Positions 1-7,301 of a stretch of DNA of 33,263 bases are shown piece after piece; position 1 is the first letter of the stretch, and each line of letters opens with the position of its first letter. Origin of the DNA: an uncultured Acidimicrobiales bacterium (GTDB taxonomy: Bacteria; Actinomycetota; Acidimicrobiia; Acidimicrobiales; UBA10347). The stretch spans positions 1 through 33,263 of the forward strand of contig CALDYC010000103.1 in the NCBI GenBank assembly GCA_937941245.1, written 5' to 3'. The notes under the pieces are model-generated. The model saw nothing but the letters and a program-made list of their open reading frames with translations, was not told the origin of the DNA and did not search any database. Made by a program: the position numbers and the translations under genes.

Positions 1-531
1 CTCGGTGGTGATCGTCCCGTGGCCAGCGGCCGTGAGTGCTGCTTGAAACGACTTCTGTGAGGCAACGATTGCGTCGCGTTGGGCTTCGGACGTCCAATAC
101 ATCGCCGATCGGTACTGGGTGCCGACATCGTTGCCTTGGCGCATGCCCTGAGTTGGATTGTGGCTCTCCCAAAAAACCCGCAACATGTTGTCAAGTGATG
201 TGACAGCGGTGTCGAAAACGGCCAAGACCACTTCGGTGTGACCGGTGCGTCCGCTGCACACCTCTTGATAGGTCGGGTTGGGGGTGTGGCCGCCGGCGTA
301 ACCAACCGCGGTGGTCCACACACCGTCTGCTTCCCAGAATTTGCGTTCAGCTCCCCAGAAACACCCCATTGCGACAATGATTTGTTCGTGACCCGCTGGC
401 CAGGGCGGTTGCATGGGGTTGCCGGTCACCAGATTGGCCGGGCCAACCGCCATGGGGTCGGGTCGGCCAGGGAGGGCCTCGTCGGCGGTCACGATTGTCG
501 ACTTGTCAGGTCCGCGTCCAAACAGTGCCAT
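1..531 (-). CDS. msrA: Peptide-methionine (S)-S-oxide reductase MsrA (3' end cut by window edge)
   Basis: This enzyme reduces methionine-S-sulfoxide, free or in proteins, and so repairs oxidative damage in the cytoplasm. The first 177 residues are visible and the reading frame is still open at base 1. The catalytic cysteine lies in GCFWGAE (Cys57), followed by VGYAGG (77-81) and the family signature [19 protein letters not shown] (124-142). The roughly 50 residues before the catalytic motif resemble the extended N-terminus of many bacterial MsrA proteins. The ATG at 531-529 is preceded by TGGAGA at a suitable distance. It is divergent from the gene at 663. The family assignment is secure; only the C-terminus is missing. 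Confidence 0.95.
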   Translation of the reverse strand, partial: MALFGRGPDKSTIVTADEALPGRPDPMAVGPANLVTGNPMQPPWPAGHEQIIVAMGCFWGAERKFWEADGVWTTAVGYAGGHTPNPTYQEVCSGRTGHTEVVLAVFDTAVTSLDNMLRVFWESHNPTQGMRQGNDVGTQYRSAMYWTSEAQRDAIVASQKSFQAALTAAGHGTITTE

Positions 532-632
532 TGTTCGTCTCCACTCGTAGGGCAGTGTGGTTTCGAAGCTACTGCCTGTGTCGCATGCTTCGGTGTCGAG
601 GTCGGCCATCTCTGCGGTTCGCTCACGACGCC

Positions 633-657
633 TACAATCAGTGACCAACGAAGGGGA
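633..657 (+). promoter_or_regulatory. Putative -10 box and ribosome binding site before the 663 gene
   Basis: TACAAT at 633-638 fits an actinobacterial -10 hexamer (TAnnnT). I see no convincing -35. AAGGGGA at 651-657 lies five bases before the GTG at 663 and supports that start. This is a pattern match only. Confidence 0.4.
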
Positions 658-662
658 TCTCT

Positions 663-2120
663 GTGGGTCAAACAACCAGCTCTACGCGCTCTGGTCGATC
701 ATCGGTAGCGGTTGCGCTTCTGGTCGCGCTCGTGCTCGCAGTTACGGGCGTAGCGGTCGCCGGAAGCGCTGGAGCGCAAACTGACGACGACGTCGACGCG
801 ATCGCTCAGCAACTCGAACAAGATGGCTACTTCATCGAACGCGGCGCTACCGCAGATCCGGGTGCATTTCAGCGTCTCGTTAGCGGGTCCTATCGCGACA
901 CCTGGTACTTCGTCGAGATGGTTGCCGATGTTGATGATGACTTCGCTGACCGGCTCCGAGAACAAGTCTCACCAACCGGCAACGTAGTGGTCTTGTTCAC
1001 CGAAACCGAAGGCGGTGAAATCTTCGACGTGGCACAGATCTCGACGTCGCAAAGCGAGTCGGTCGAAGACGACGCACTCGAAGCGCTGTTCGGCGATTGG
1101 TCTACTCCGGCCGAATTCATGGCCGATGTGGTGAGCCGATTCGAACGCAACACTGCGGCAACCAACAGTTCTGCAACCGGCTCGGCTGATGGCTCATCGT
1201 CGCCGAGTGCCGACGGAAGTGGCTCGAGCTCGGGTAGCGGGTGGTTGTTTCTCGCTGTTCCTGCCGCGCTCATCGCTGGTGGAATGTGGTTCTCGGGGCG
1301 CAACAAGAAGAAGAAGCAGTCCGCGGCCCAACTCGAGACAGCCACCAAGATCCGGGCCGAGATTCAGACCGAACTTGACGAACTCGCAAACGACGTTCTC
1401 GTCCTTGGCGGTCCGGTTGACCTGTCCGAGAAGCCCGAGGCGATCGCGCACTATCGCGAGGCGACGGCGACGTACACCCAAATCTCTGACGAACTCCCAG
1501 ACATCAGCGAACTGGCCGAAGCGGATCTCGAAGAACTCGTTGCCCTTGGTACTCGCATTGCCCATGCCCGTTGGCAAATGGACGCTGCCGAGGCCATGGC
1601 AAACGGCGAACCCATTCCTGAGAAGCCGCCGGTCGAGCCGCCGCCAGAACCAACCCGCCCGTCGCCGCAACAACCGGCCCCGCGACCCGAGCGGCTTCCT
1701 CAACAGGCTCCTCGGCCACGAGTTCCCTACAGTCGGTCTCGGCGCCGCTCAGGTGGAGGTCTGCTCGACATCCTCATTGCCGGATCGGGCATGCTTGGCG
1801 GCTCGCGCCGCAGTAGTCGTCGGTCGACGAGGTCATCAGGCGGCATGTTCGGTGGATCGTCGGGCGGCATGTTTGGCGGATCGTCGGGCGGCATGTTTGG
1901 CGGATTGGGTCGAGGGTCGCAGTCGGGACGTTCGACCCGCCAAGCACCACGTTCGTCGCGCGGCGGTGGTCTGTTCGGCAGCGGGAGTTCGGCTCGTTCG
2001 TCGTCTCGCAGTTCGTCATCGCGCCGGTCCTCTTCGCGGAGTTCATCTCGACGGTCGTCATCAGCGCGCCGCTCGCGATCGTCGCGATCTCGTTCGACCT
2101 CGCGTCGGCGCAAACGCTGA
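663..2120 (+). CDS. Secreted/membrane-anchored protein with coiled region and Ser/Arg-rich C-terminal tail
   Basis: I do not recognise a named family. The 485-residue product has a signal peptide (about 13-38, ending near AGAQT) and an acidic extracytoplasmic domain of about 120 residues (41-160). A Ser/Gly linker and a transmembrane helix (194-210) follow, capped by a basic RNKKKKQ stop-transfer signal. A helical, probably cytoplasmic segment (220-315) leads into a Pro-rich stretch (318-350) and a tail from 355 made almost entirely of Ser, Arg and Gly. The tail includes three GGMFGGSS-type units (393-414) and ends in repeated RSSSR blocks. The start is GTG with a good RBS. pspA follows 118 bases downstream on the same strand, so a role in envelope stress or membrane maintenance with PspA is a reasonable inference. 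TPM-domain proteins are known PspA neighbours in actinobacteria, but I cannot show that this N-domain is one. Confidence 0.7.
   Translation: MGQTTSSTRSGRSSVAVALLVALVLAVTGVAVAGSAGAQTDDDVDAIAQQLEQDGYFIERGATADPGAFQRLVSGSYRDTWYFVEMVADVDDDFADRLREQVSPTGNVVVLFTETEGGEIFDVAQISTSQSESVEDDALEALFGDWSTPAEFMADVVSRFERNTAATNSSATGSADGSSSPSADGSGSSSGSGWLFLAVPAALIAGGMWFSGRNKKKKQSAAQLETATKIRAEIQTELDELANDVLVLGGPVDLSEKPEAIAHYREATATYTQISDELPDISELAEADLEELVALGTRIAHARWQMDAAEAMANGEPIPEKPPVEPPPEPTRPSPQQPAPRPERLPQQAPRPRVPYSRSRRRSGGGLLDILIAGSGMLGGSRRSSRRSTRSSGGMFGGSSGGMFGGSSGGMFGGLGRGSQSGRSTRQAPRSSRGGGLFGSGSSARSSSRSSSSRRSSSRSSSRRSSSARRSRSSRSRSTSRRRKR
1833..1904 (+). repeat. 24-bp in-frame tandem repeat, about three copies
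   Basis: A 24-base unit encoding SGGMFGGS is repeated three times inside the 663 gene, with only third-position differences (TTC/TTT, GGT/GGC). It lies in the Gly/Ser/Arg-rich tail and looks like a recent in-frame expansion that could vary in copy number between strains. Confidence 0.8.
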
Positions 2121-2150
2121 CATCACGGGCCAGCTTCGATCGAAAGTCGT

Positions 2151-2169
2151 CTAAAGGCGCCTAAAGGCG
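2151..2169 (+). repeat. Direct repeat CTAAAGGCG x2 upstream of pspA
   Basis: CTAAAGGCG occurs at 2151-2159 and again at 2161-2169, a spacing of 10 bases or about one helical turn, roughly 70 bases before the pspA start. Such spacing suits a dimeric regulator, but no regulator can be assigned. Confidence 0.4.
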
Positions 2170-2238
2170 TTGCGAGCGGCTGCGGTCGTCGATTTGAGGA
2201 CGTAGCATTGACCGCGCACTGATCTGAAAGGCATCCAC

Positions 2239-2952
2239 GTGTTCAAACGAGTGATCAACTATCTCAAGACGCTGTTCCGGGTAAAGGCCGAATCGGCAAT
2301 GGATCCCGAGATCGAAATTGAGCAGGCCATTGACGAGGCCCGCAAGCAGGATCGTCAGCTACGCAACCAGGCGGCCAAAGTCATTGCTCATCGCGAGCAG
2401 CTCGAGAGCCGAATCGAAAAGGCCGCTGACCAGGCCGGCGAGTCCCGCGAGATGGCCAAGCAAGCGCTGCTGCGCGCCGAGCGGGCGCAGGTCGAAGGCG
2501 ACACTGCGGGCGTCGAGAAGTGGACGAACACTGCGTCAAGCTTGGCCATGAAACTGCAGGCATCTGAGGGCAACCTCGAAAGCCTCAAGTCGCAGTATGA
2601 GATCGCTGTTGCTCAGGCCGACGAAGCCAGCTCCGCGGTGCAGGGCAACGCGATGCGGGTGCAGGAACTTGCCGCCAAGCGCATGCAGTTGTTGGGCCAG
2701 ATCCAGCAAGCCAAGATGCAAGAAGAGGTCAACAAGGCCGTCGAATCGATGTCCGGTGCCCTTGAGCACGACGCGCCGAGCCTCGAACGTGTCGAGAACA
2801 AGATCGAAGAGCGCCTTGCACACGCCAAAGCAAGTGCCGAGGTCGCCTCAGCGACGCCTGAGGGCGCCGAAGCAGAGTTGCGATCGGCCGTGTCGTTGGC
2901 GAAGGCCGACGACAAGCTTGCTGAGCTGCGAGCTGAGCTCGGCTTGAACTAA
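2239..2952 (+). CDS. pspA: PspA/IM30 family envelope-stress protein
   Basis: PspA/IM30 (ESCRT-III-like) proteins bind stressed inner membranes as oligomers and preserve the proton-motive force. The 237-residue product has the N-terminal amphipathic helix MFKRVINYLKTLFRVKAES, then the conserved acidic stretch DPEIEIEQAIDEAR. It continues as almost uninterrupted heptad-type helix (about 30-175) and a helical C-terminal hairpin. Its length is typical of the family. The start is GTG at 2239 with GAAAGG (2226-2231) as RBS. It lies 118 bases after the Ser/Arg-tail protein, possibly in one transcript, and is closed by the terminator at 2995. Known actinobacterial PspA is activated by ClgR or other stress regulators; no such gene is visible here. 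Confidence 0.93.
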   Translation: MFKRVINYLKTLFRVKAESAMDPEIEIEQAIDEARKQDRQLRNQAAKVIAHREQLESRIEKAADQAGESREMAKQALLRAERAQVEGDTAGVEKWTNTASSLAMKLQASEGNLESLKSQYEIAVAQADEASSAVQGNAMRVQELAAKRMQLLGQIQQAKMQEEVNKAVESMSGALEHDAPSLERVENKIEERLAHAKASAEVASATPEGAEAELRSAVSLAKADDKLAELRAELGLN

Positions 2953-2994
2953 CGGCCGCGCTCGGGTCTTGCCGAGACGCGCCAACCGCTTGAT

Positions 2995-3033
2995 CGGCGA
3001 CCCCCGGCTCGGGCCGGGGGTCGCCGTCGTTTT
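2995..3033 (+). terminator. Rho-independent-type terminator after pspA
   Basis: A perfect 14-bp GC stem (2995-3008 with 3013-3026) closed by a TCGG loop is followed by GTCGTTTTCGTC, a modest T run. It begins about 43 bases after the pspA stop. The reverse strand lacks a T tract, so it probably does not serve the convergent gene. Confidence 0.8.
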
Positions 3034-3046
3034 CGTCAGTGCCTTG

Positions 3047-3106
3047 GGCCTTTGCCAATGCCTTTGCCAATGCCTTGGTCAATGCCTTCGTTACTGCCTT
3101 CGCTCG
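3047..3106. repeat. Degenerate 12-bp tandem repeat (AATGCCTT units)
   Basis: The hexamer (T/G)GCCTT recurs at 3047, 3059, 3071, 3083 and 3095, exactly every 12 bases, with variable intervening bases such as TGCCAA and GGTCAA. A further TGCCTT lies at 3040. The repeat sits between convergent genes, just after the pspA terminator. I see no ORF in it. Confidence 0.6.
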
Positions 3107-3145
3107 CGACCGCCTGTCATGTGGATTGCGGCTGGATGAGCAGCG

Positions 3146-3673
3146 CTAACGGATGAACTCGCCGGTATCGGTCAGCGGAAACCAGACACCCCCGGCGGCT
3201 CGGCCGTCTAACGAACCCACAGCGTCGTCCGCCGCTCGCGTGTACAACGCGATGCCGCCGTAGGTGACCTGGTCGATTCCCGAAGGGTGGCTCACGACCC
3301 CGACGCGTGTTGCATCAAGCCGGGATGAAACGAGACCATCTTCGATTGCGACGGGCACCCAGGTCTTGGTGCAGGTTCCGGTACAGAAGAAATTGTCTGC
3401 GGTGTCCTCGGTATTGCCGTAGACGGTTCTCCCGTCAGCATCGGTCACAACGGCTCGCCCATCGACATCGACCACCCGCAGTGTTGGCGCTTCGCTGTTT
3501 GCGCCGGCCAATTCTGGGGCTACCACCGACGCCGGTCCGGCTTGTAGCGAAGCACGCTGTGCCGTCACCCGGCCGCTCCCGCACGCCATGGTGAGCCCAG
3601 CAACGCCGACAAGCACCACAAACGACGTTAAGCAATGTCTGAAAAACGATGCGGTAGGTTCGTAGGTAGTCAA
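3146..3673 (-). CDS. Secreted lipoprotein of the COG4315 / Lipoprotein_15 repeat type
   Basis: The product has 175 residues. A hydrophobic N-terminal segment (14-30) ends in LTMAC, so Cys31 may be a lipobox cysteine, although Met at -2 is not ideal. Two repeats typical of this family follow. The first (about 75-113) reads VVTDADGRTVYGN then CTGTCTKTWVPV, with a probable Cys97-Cys101 disulfide. The second (about 134-170) reads QVTYGGIALYTRAADD then GGVWFPL. The biochemical function of the family is unknown; it is usually an exported lipoprotein near redox genes. The start is TTG at 3673, chosen because it gives a complete export signal; no clear RBS precedes it, so the start is uncertain. It is transcribed convergently with pspA. 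Confidence 0.8.
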   Translation of the reverse strand: MTTYEPTASFFRHCLTSFVVLVGVAGLTMACGSGRVTAQRASLQAGPASVVAPELAGANSEAPTLRVVDVDGRAVVTDADGRTVYGNTEDTADNFFCTGTCTKTWVPVAIEDGLVSSRLDATRVGVVSHPSGIDQVTYGGIALYTRAADDAVGSLDGRAAGGVWFPLTDTGEFIR

Positions 3674-3796
3674 AGGCGTGATGTGACAAGTGTGGCGGGA
3701 CTAAACGGCACTTCGGTTGCTGGGTTGAGGGCTAGGTGCCCAAATTTCTGCAACTGAGTCGATTTTCCCATCTCAGAATGAGGTCAATGCCTCAGA

Positions 3797-3810
3797 GTCT
3801 TGGGGGCGAC
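3797..3810 (+). promoter_or_regulatory. GTCTTGGGG box upstream of the response regulator
   Basis: GTCTTGGGGGCGAC here shares its first ten bases with the tandem elements at 4710-4735 in front of the M23 peptidase gene. The shared word may mark a common regulator site. This is inference from sequence similarity. Confidence 0.35.
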
Positions 3811-3830
3811 ATTCCGTCAGACTGGAGTTA

Positions 3831-3866
3831 CCCCATTGGGGTGATCATGCACTATCCCGTCGGGAT
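3831..3866. promoter_or_regulatory. Two inverted repeats upstream of the response regulator
   Basis: CCCCATTGGGG (3831-3841, extendable by an A/T pair) and ATCCCGTCGGGAT (3854-3866) are perfect inverted repeats around 3-base and 1-base centres. They are about 24 bases apart centre to centre and lie 30-65 bases before the ATG at 3896. They are plausible operators, possibly for autoregulation. Confidence 0.45.
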
Positions 3867-3895
3867 GAGCATGAAATTGATGGAAAGACGGGACC

Positions 3896-4654
3896 ATGGA
3901 TCGGCTTGATGATGACTTCGCAACAAATGGAGGCGCTGTGGCGCCGGTACTGATCGTTGACGACCATTCGCTTTTGGCAGGAAGCCTGGCGATGGTGTTG
4001 ACTGCCGAAGGGTGCGCGGTGCGCACCCTCAAGGCCACGACACCATCGTTGCTTCTTGCTGAGCTCGATAGTCGGCCCGTCGGGTTGGTGCTCGTCCGGA
4101 TTCAGCCGGGGCCGCGGCTCGGCCACGGAATGTAGCTTGTCGAGGCTGCCGCTTCGAGGGGCTGCACCGTTGCGGTGCTGTCTGACAGTACGCACGAGCT
4201 CTTGCAGGCTGCATCTGTCACTGCCGGAGCAACCGGGCTACTCGGGACGAGCGAGCTTCTCGTCGACACCGTTGATGAGATCCTTGCCATGGTCAAGGGT
4301 GAACGACTGCTGTCGGCCGAGCGTCAAAAGGAACTGACGGACCTGTTCGCGACCCATCGCGTCGACCGCGACAACCGCTTCCTGCCGTTCGAGTCGCTTT
4401 CGCGGCGCGAAGGCGAAGTGCTGTGTCTGCTGATGGAAGGACACTCGGTCGCAAAAATCGCCGAATCATCGTTCGTGTCTATCGGCACGGTCCGCACCCA
4501 GGTCAAGGCCGTTTTGCGCAAGCTTGGCGTCAACAGCCAGGCGGCAGCTGTAGCGCTTGCATACCGCAGCGGCTGGCCAGACGCCGATCCTGCACTGCCG
4601 GTTGACCTTCGTCTGCGGGACCTCGACAGGGACGTGACTCCTCGGCCGAGCTGA
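3896..4654 (+). pseudogene. NarL/LuxR-type response regulator interrupted by an in-frame TAG
   Basis: Read through the TAG at 4133-4135, one frame encodes a 252-codon protein with the normal layout of a NarL/FixJ regulator. A receiver domain spans about 17-135 (VLIVDDHSLLAGSLAMVL at the start), then a linker and a LuxR HTH (about 168-227). The 39 bases after the stop keep the same frame and encode LVEAAASRGCTV, matching receiver helix 3 and strand 4, so this is a single nonsense codon and not a frameshift. The receiver is degenerate: the phosphoacceptor Asp position is Arg68 (LVLVRIQPG), and the conserved Lys near LLGTSE is missing. TAG is an ordinary terminator elsewhere here (hemD, hemL, nuoI), so reassignment is unlikely. 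The ATG has GGAAAG (3882-3887) as RBS. It could be a pseudogene, a split gene or a sequencing error. Confidence 0.75.
4175..4654 (+). CDS. Possible separately translated LuxR-type HTH half of the regulator
   Basis: This is the longest open stretch after the amber codon, starting at GTG 4175 (159 residues). It holds the last part of the receiver fold and an intact LuxR HTH: LSRREGEVLCLLMEGHSVAK, then IAESSFVSIGTVRTQVKAVL and RKLGVNSQAAAVALAY (residues 75-130). All usual HTH positions look functional, with no decay. GAGGGG at 4156-4161 is a possible RBS but sits 13 bases away, which is long. If translated, it would be a DNA-binding fragment without phosphorylation control. Whether it is made cannot be told from sequence. 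Confidence 0.45.
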   Translation: MLSDSTHELLQAASVTAGATGLLGTSELLVDTVDEILAMVKGERLLSAERQKELTDLFATHRVDRDNRFLPFESLSRREGEVLCLLMEGHSVAKIAESSFVSIGTVRTQVKAVLRKLGVNSQAAAVALAYRSGWPDADPALPVDLRLRDLDRDVTPRPS

Positions 4655-4709
4655 CATCACAGCCGTGTCTGCTCCGGTTTGCCCGACATTGGCGTCAGGC
4701 GGTGCGACC

Positions 4710-4735
4710 GTCTTGGGGAACTGTCTTGGGGGACT
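4710..4735 (+). repeat. 13-bp tandem repeat GTCTTGGGGAACT / GTCTTGGGGGACT
   Basis: Two adjacent 13-base copies (4710-4722 and 4723-4735) differ at one base. They lie about 60-85 bases before the putative promoter of the M23 peptidase gene. The same GTCTTGGGGG word occurs at 3797, upstream of the broken LuxR regulator, so they are candidate regulator-binding sites. Confidence 0.5.
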
Positions 4736-4792
4736 ACGGCAATTGCGGGAAGAACCTCGTGGGTATGACCGAAAAGATGTTGCACCTGAACG

Positions 4793-4819
4793 TTGCAATG
4801 ATTGCGTTCGTGTTACATT
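4793..4819 (+). promoter_or_regulatory. Weak putative promoter of the M23 peptidase gene
   Basis: TTGCAA (4793-4798) and TACATT (4814-4819) are spaced by 15 bases and would start transcription about 25 bases before the ATG at 4850. The spacing is short, so confidence is low. No riboswitch-like fold was recognised in 4655-4849. Confidence 0.3.
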
Positions 4820-4849
4820 CATGCAGCCGGGATATGCCCGGACCTTCTC

Positions 4850-6139
4850 ATGCTTCGCTCCTCCCGTTCATTCGTTGCCGTCGTTGTGATGGCGCTTGTC
4901 GCCACCGTCGTTGCAGGCGGGGCTCAGGCTCAGACCGACGAGATTGAACAACTCCGCGCTGAACGAGACCAGGTCCGCGAGGGCCGCGCTCGGGCCGCAG
5001 CCGACCTCGATCCGTTGTTTGCAGCCAATGATGAGATCGAAGAAGCGCTGGCAACCCTCAACGATGATCTGGCGGGGCGTCAGGCTGCGCTAGCCACGAC
5101 CCGATCACAGCTCGACAAGGCTCGTGCCGACGTCGTCACGAGTCAGGAACGCATCGTTGCCGCTCAGGCCGAGATTGCTGCGTTGCGCGTCGAACTTCAG
5201 GAACAGGCGCTCACCGTCTACATGCGTCCGGGTTCAGACAATGGCGAAGAGGCGCTCGAGTCAGAGAACATCAACGACGGTGAGCGTCGACGGGCGTTAT
5301 TGCGTGCCGTGAGCCGTAACCGAAACGACATTATCGATGCCATGCGTGGCGCCGAAGCCGAACTTGAAATTGCCGCGGCGCGTGCCGAACAGGCTCAGGC
5401 AAACATCGAGACTCGTCAGGCCACCGAAGCTCGTCAGCTTGGCGAAGTTGAGCAGGCAATCAGCCGACAACAAGGGCTTCAGGATCTCCTCACGAACCGC
5501 ATCGCCGAATTCCAGGCTGAAGTCGATGGACACGCGGCGGAAGAGGACGAGATCACCGCATTGATGACCGGGCTCATCGCCGACGAGAATCGCCGTCTCG
5601 AAGCGATTCGCGAGGCGGCCCGCATCGAAGAGGAACGCCAACGCGTTGCCGAAGAAGAAGCGCGAATCGAGGCCGCTCGACTCGCAGACATCGCAGCCGG
5701 TCGCACGTCCGACGCCCCAGCCGGGGTAGACCGGGCCGAAGCAGCGCTCAACAGCGCTCCTACTGTTGCCGTAAGCCAACTACTGATTCCCACATCTGGC
5801 CCCGTTACATCGGAGTTCGGACCCCGCTGGGGTCGACTGCACAAGGGCATCGACATCTCCGCGAATACCGGTTCTCCGGTGCTCGCCGCCGCATCGGGTG
5901 TCGTTATCACAGCCAGTAGCCAAGGCAACTTCGGCAACCTGGTGCTCATCGACCATGGCGGCGGCCTGGTGACGGCGTATGCGCACTTGAACTCGTTCAA
6001 CGTTTCGCAAGGGCAGTCGGTTTCGGTCGGCAACACCGTCGGAACCGTTGGGTGCACCGGAAGTTGCACTGGTCCGCACTTGCACTTTGAGACTCGGGTC
6101 AATGGTGTGGCCTATGACCCGAGGTCCTACTTCGGCTAA
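4850..6139 (+). CDS. Secreted M23 peptidase with long N-terminal coiled coil (EnvC/NlpD-like)
   Basis: This is a zinc endopeptidase, or a scaffold acting on or regulating peptidoglycan cleavage outside the membrane. The 429 residues begin with a signal peptide (1-28, AGGAQAQ). A long charged coiled coil runs from about 30-120 and 140-285, followed by a short linker and a C-terminal M23/LytM domain (312-429). Its metal and catalytic motifs are intact: HKGID (His331, Asp335), AYAHL (His379) and HLHFE (His410, His412). The layout matches divisome-associated EnvC-type proteins. I chose ATG 4850 over an upstream in-frame ATG at 4802 because it gives a clean signal peptide and lies downstream of the candidate promoter. 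Intact zinc ligands argue for activity and not a degenerate regulator. Confidence 0.9.
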   Translation: MLRSSRSFVAVVVMALVATVVAGGAQAQTDEIEQLRAERDQVREGRARAAADLDPLFAANDEIEEALATLNDDLAGRQAALATTRSQLDKARADVVTSQERIVAAQAEIAALRVELQEQALTVYMRPGSDNGEEALESENINDGERRRALLRAVSRNRNDIIDAMRGAEAELEIAAARAEQAQANIETRQATEARQLGEVEQAISRQQGLQDLLTNRIAEFQAEVDGHAAEEDEITALMTGLIADENRRLEAIREAARIEEERQRVAEEEARIEAARLADIAAGRTSDAPAGVDRAEAALNSAPTVAVSQLLIPTSGPVTSEFGPRWGRLHKGIDISANTGSPVLAAASGVVITASSQGNFGNLVLIDHGGGLVTAYAHLNSFNVSQGQSVSVGNTVGTVGCTGSCTGPHLHFETRVNGVAYDPRSYFG

Positions 6140-6292
6140 CACGGGCCCGGTGTCGACGTTCGTTCGTTGACTCCATGTCGTGCGTCGACGTCCACTGCCG
6201 GCGGCGCGCCGTTCTGTGGGTTCCGTTGCGATGGGGATACGCGCCGCGGCAGCATGAGGTGAGCAGCGCGTCAGCTGCGAACTGGAGGGTTC

Positions 6293-7117
6293 ATGCAGAT
6301 CTGTTTCGCGGGCGGCGGCAAAATGGCCGAAGCGCTCATTGGTGGGTTGATCGCTACTGGGTGGGCGCCTGCGTCACGCATCGGCGTTGTCGAGATCGCC
6401 GCGGAACGGCGCACCGAACTCGCCGCTCGATTTGACGGACTGCAGCTGGCTTCGTCGATTGATGCTGCGATCGCAGCGGGTTTTGACCTTGGTGACCTCG
6501 TCCTTGCCGTCAAGCCGCAGCATGTGGCTGACGTCGGCGTAGCAGTCAGCGAGCACGGCTCAGCAAGCGGAGGCGTGGTCCGTGTCCTGTCAATCGCTGC
6601 GGGGGTAACCGTGACGGCCCTCGAAGGTGCGTTCGGTCCAGCCACGCGAGTCATTCGGGCAATGCCGAACACCCCCGCCCTCGTCGGCGTCGGCACTGCG
6701 GCGATTGCCGGCTCAACGAGAACGACCGACGCCGATCTCAGCTGGGCCGAAGAGGTGCTGTCAAAGGTCGGCACCGTCGCACGAGTCGACGAAACCGCGC
6801 TCGACGCGGTGACGGGCGTGTCCGGATCTGGGCCGGCGTATCTGTTCCTGCTGGCAGAGTCCATGCGGGCCGCGGGGATTGAACAGGGCCTCGCTCCAGA
6901 GTTGGCCGATCAACTCACCCGCCAGACGTTACTCGGTGCAGCGACCCTGTTGTGCGAATCGGGTCAGGACCCTGCTGATCTGCGAAAGAACGTGACGTCT
7001 CCCGGAGGAACGACGTTTGCGGCGCTCGCGGTCATGGAACAGCAGGGTCTTGGGCAGATCGTTGGCCGCGCTATTGCTGCGGCGACCGAGCGCAGTCGCG
7101 AGCTTGGATCAGCCTGA
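6293..7117 (+). CDS. proC: Pyrroline-5-carboxylate reductase
   Basis: This enzyme catalyses the last step of proline synthesis, NAD(P)H-dependent reduction of pyrroline-5-carboxylate, in the cytoplasm. The 274 residues show the N-terminal Rossmann motif FAGGGKMAEALIGG (5-18), then AVKPQ (about 72-76) and RAMPNTPALVG (about 121-131). The C-terminal helical domain holds the family signature (VTGVSGSGPAYLFLLAESM) and SPGGTT. The start is ATG 6293 with GGAGGG (6284-6289) close upstream. The next gene is a small excisionase-like HTH protein. The proC/HTH neighbourhood is conserved in mycobacteria (Rv0500/Rv0500A) and supports actinobacterial origin. Confidence 0.96.
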   Translation: MQICFAGGGKMAEALIGGLIATGWAPASRIGVVEIAAERRTELAARFDGLQLASSIDAAIAAGFDLGDLVLAVKPQHVADVGVAVSEHGSASGGVVRVLSIAAGVTVTALEGAFGPATRVIRAMPNTPALVGVGTAAIAGSTRTTDADLSWAEEVLSKVGTVARVDETALDAVTGVSGSGPAYLFLLAESMRAAGIEQGLAPELADQLTRQTLLGAATLLCESGQDPADLRKNVTSPGGTTFAALAVMEQQGLGQIVGRAIAAATERSRELGSA

Positions 7118-7227
7118 ATAGTGACCGCAGGTGGGTGACTCGTGGTGCTGGCGCGCCGCACGAGGCATACGCGGGCAACGGTGCCAGTGTGGGAACGGTT
7201 GGAGCCTGGTGGCTGGTGGGGCCAGGG

Positions 7228-7255
7228 TGACAGTTTGATGTCTGCGCCCTAGAGT
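7228..7255 (+). promoter_or_regulatory. Putative promoter of the small HTH gene
   Basis: GTGACA (7228-7233) and TAGAGT (7250-7255) are separated by 16 bases, in the 184-base gap after proC. The hexamers fit the housekeeping pattern TTGACA/TAnnnT with one mismatch each. It would give a leader of about 40 bases. Confidence 0.4.
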
Positions 7256-7301
7256 GGTGGGACCGCACACACCCAAGAACTGAATGACCGGAAGAGTGCC
7301 T

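Noticed and set aside
238-708. Open plus-strand frame of 156 codons opposite msrA
   Set aside because: It is antisense to a clear msrA with catalytic motifs; its composition is that of a shadow frame and it lacks any domain or RBS.
1189-2154. 321-codon frame overlapping the Ser/Arg-tail gene
   Set aside because: It is a +1 shadow of the biased Ser/Arg/Gly coding region; Arg-rich nonsense composition and no RBS.
3896-4654. TAG reassigned to an amino acid in this organism
   Set aside because: TAG ends several complete genes here (hemD, hemL, cytochrome b, nuoI) at the expected positions, so it is a normal stop.
4655-4849. Possible c-di-AMP (ydaO-type) riboswitch before the M23 peptidase gene
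   Set aside because: Such riboswitches precede cell-wall hydrolase genes in actinobacteria, so I looked for one, but the conserved core elements and pairing pattern are not visible; only the tandem GTCTTGGGG repeat is.
5297-6102. Long minus-strand frames opposite the M23 peptidase gene
   Set aside because: These are antisense shadows of a high-GC coiled-coil gene whose sense product has intact zinc motifs.
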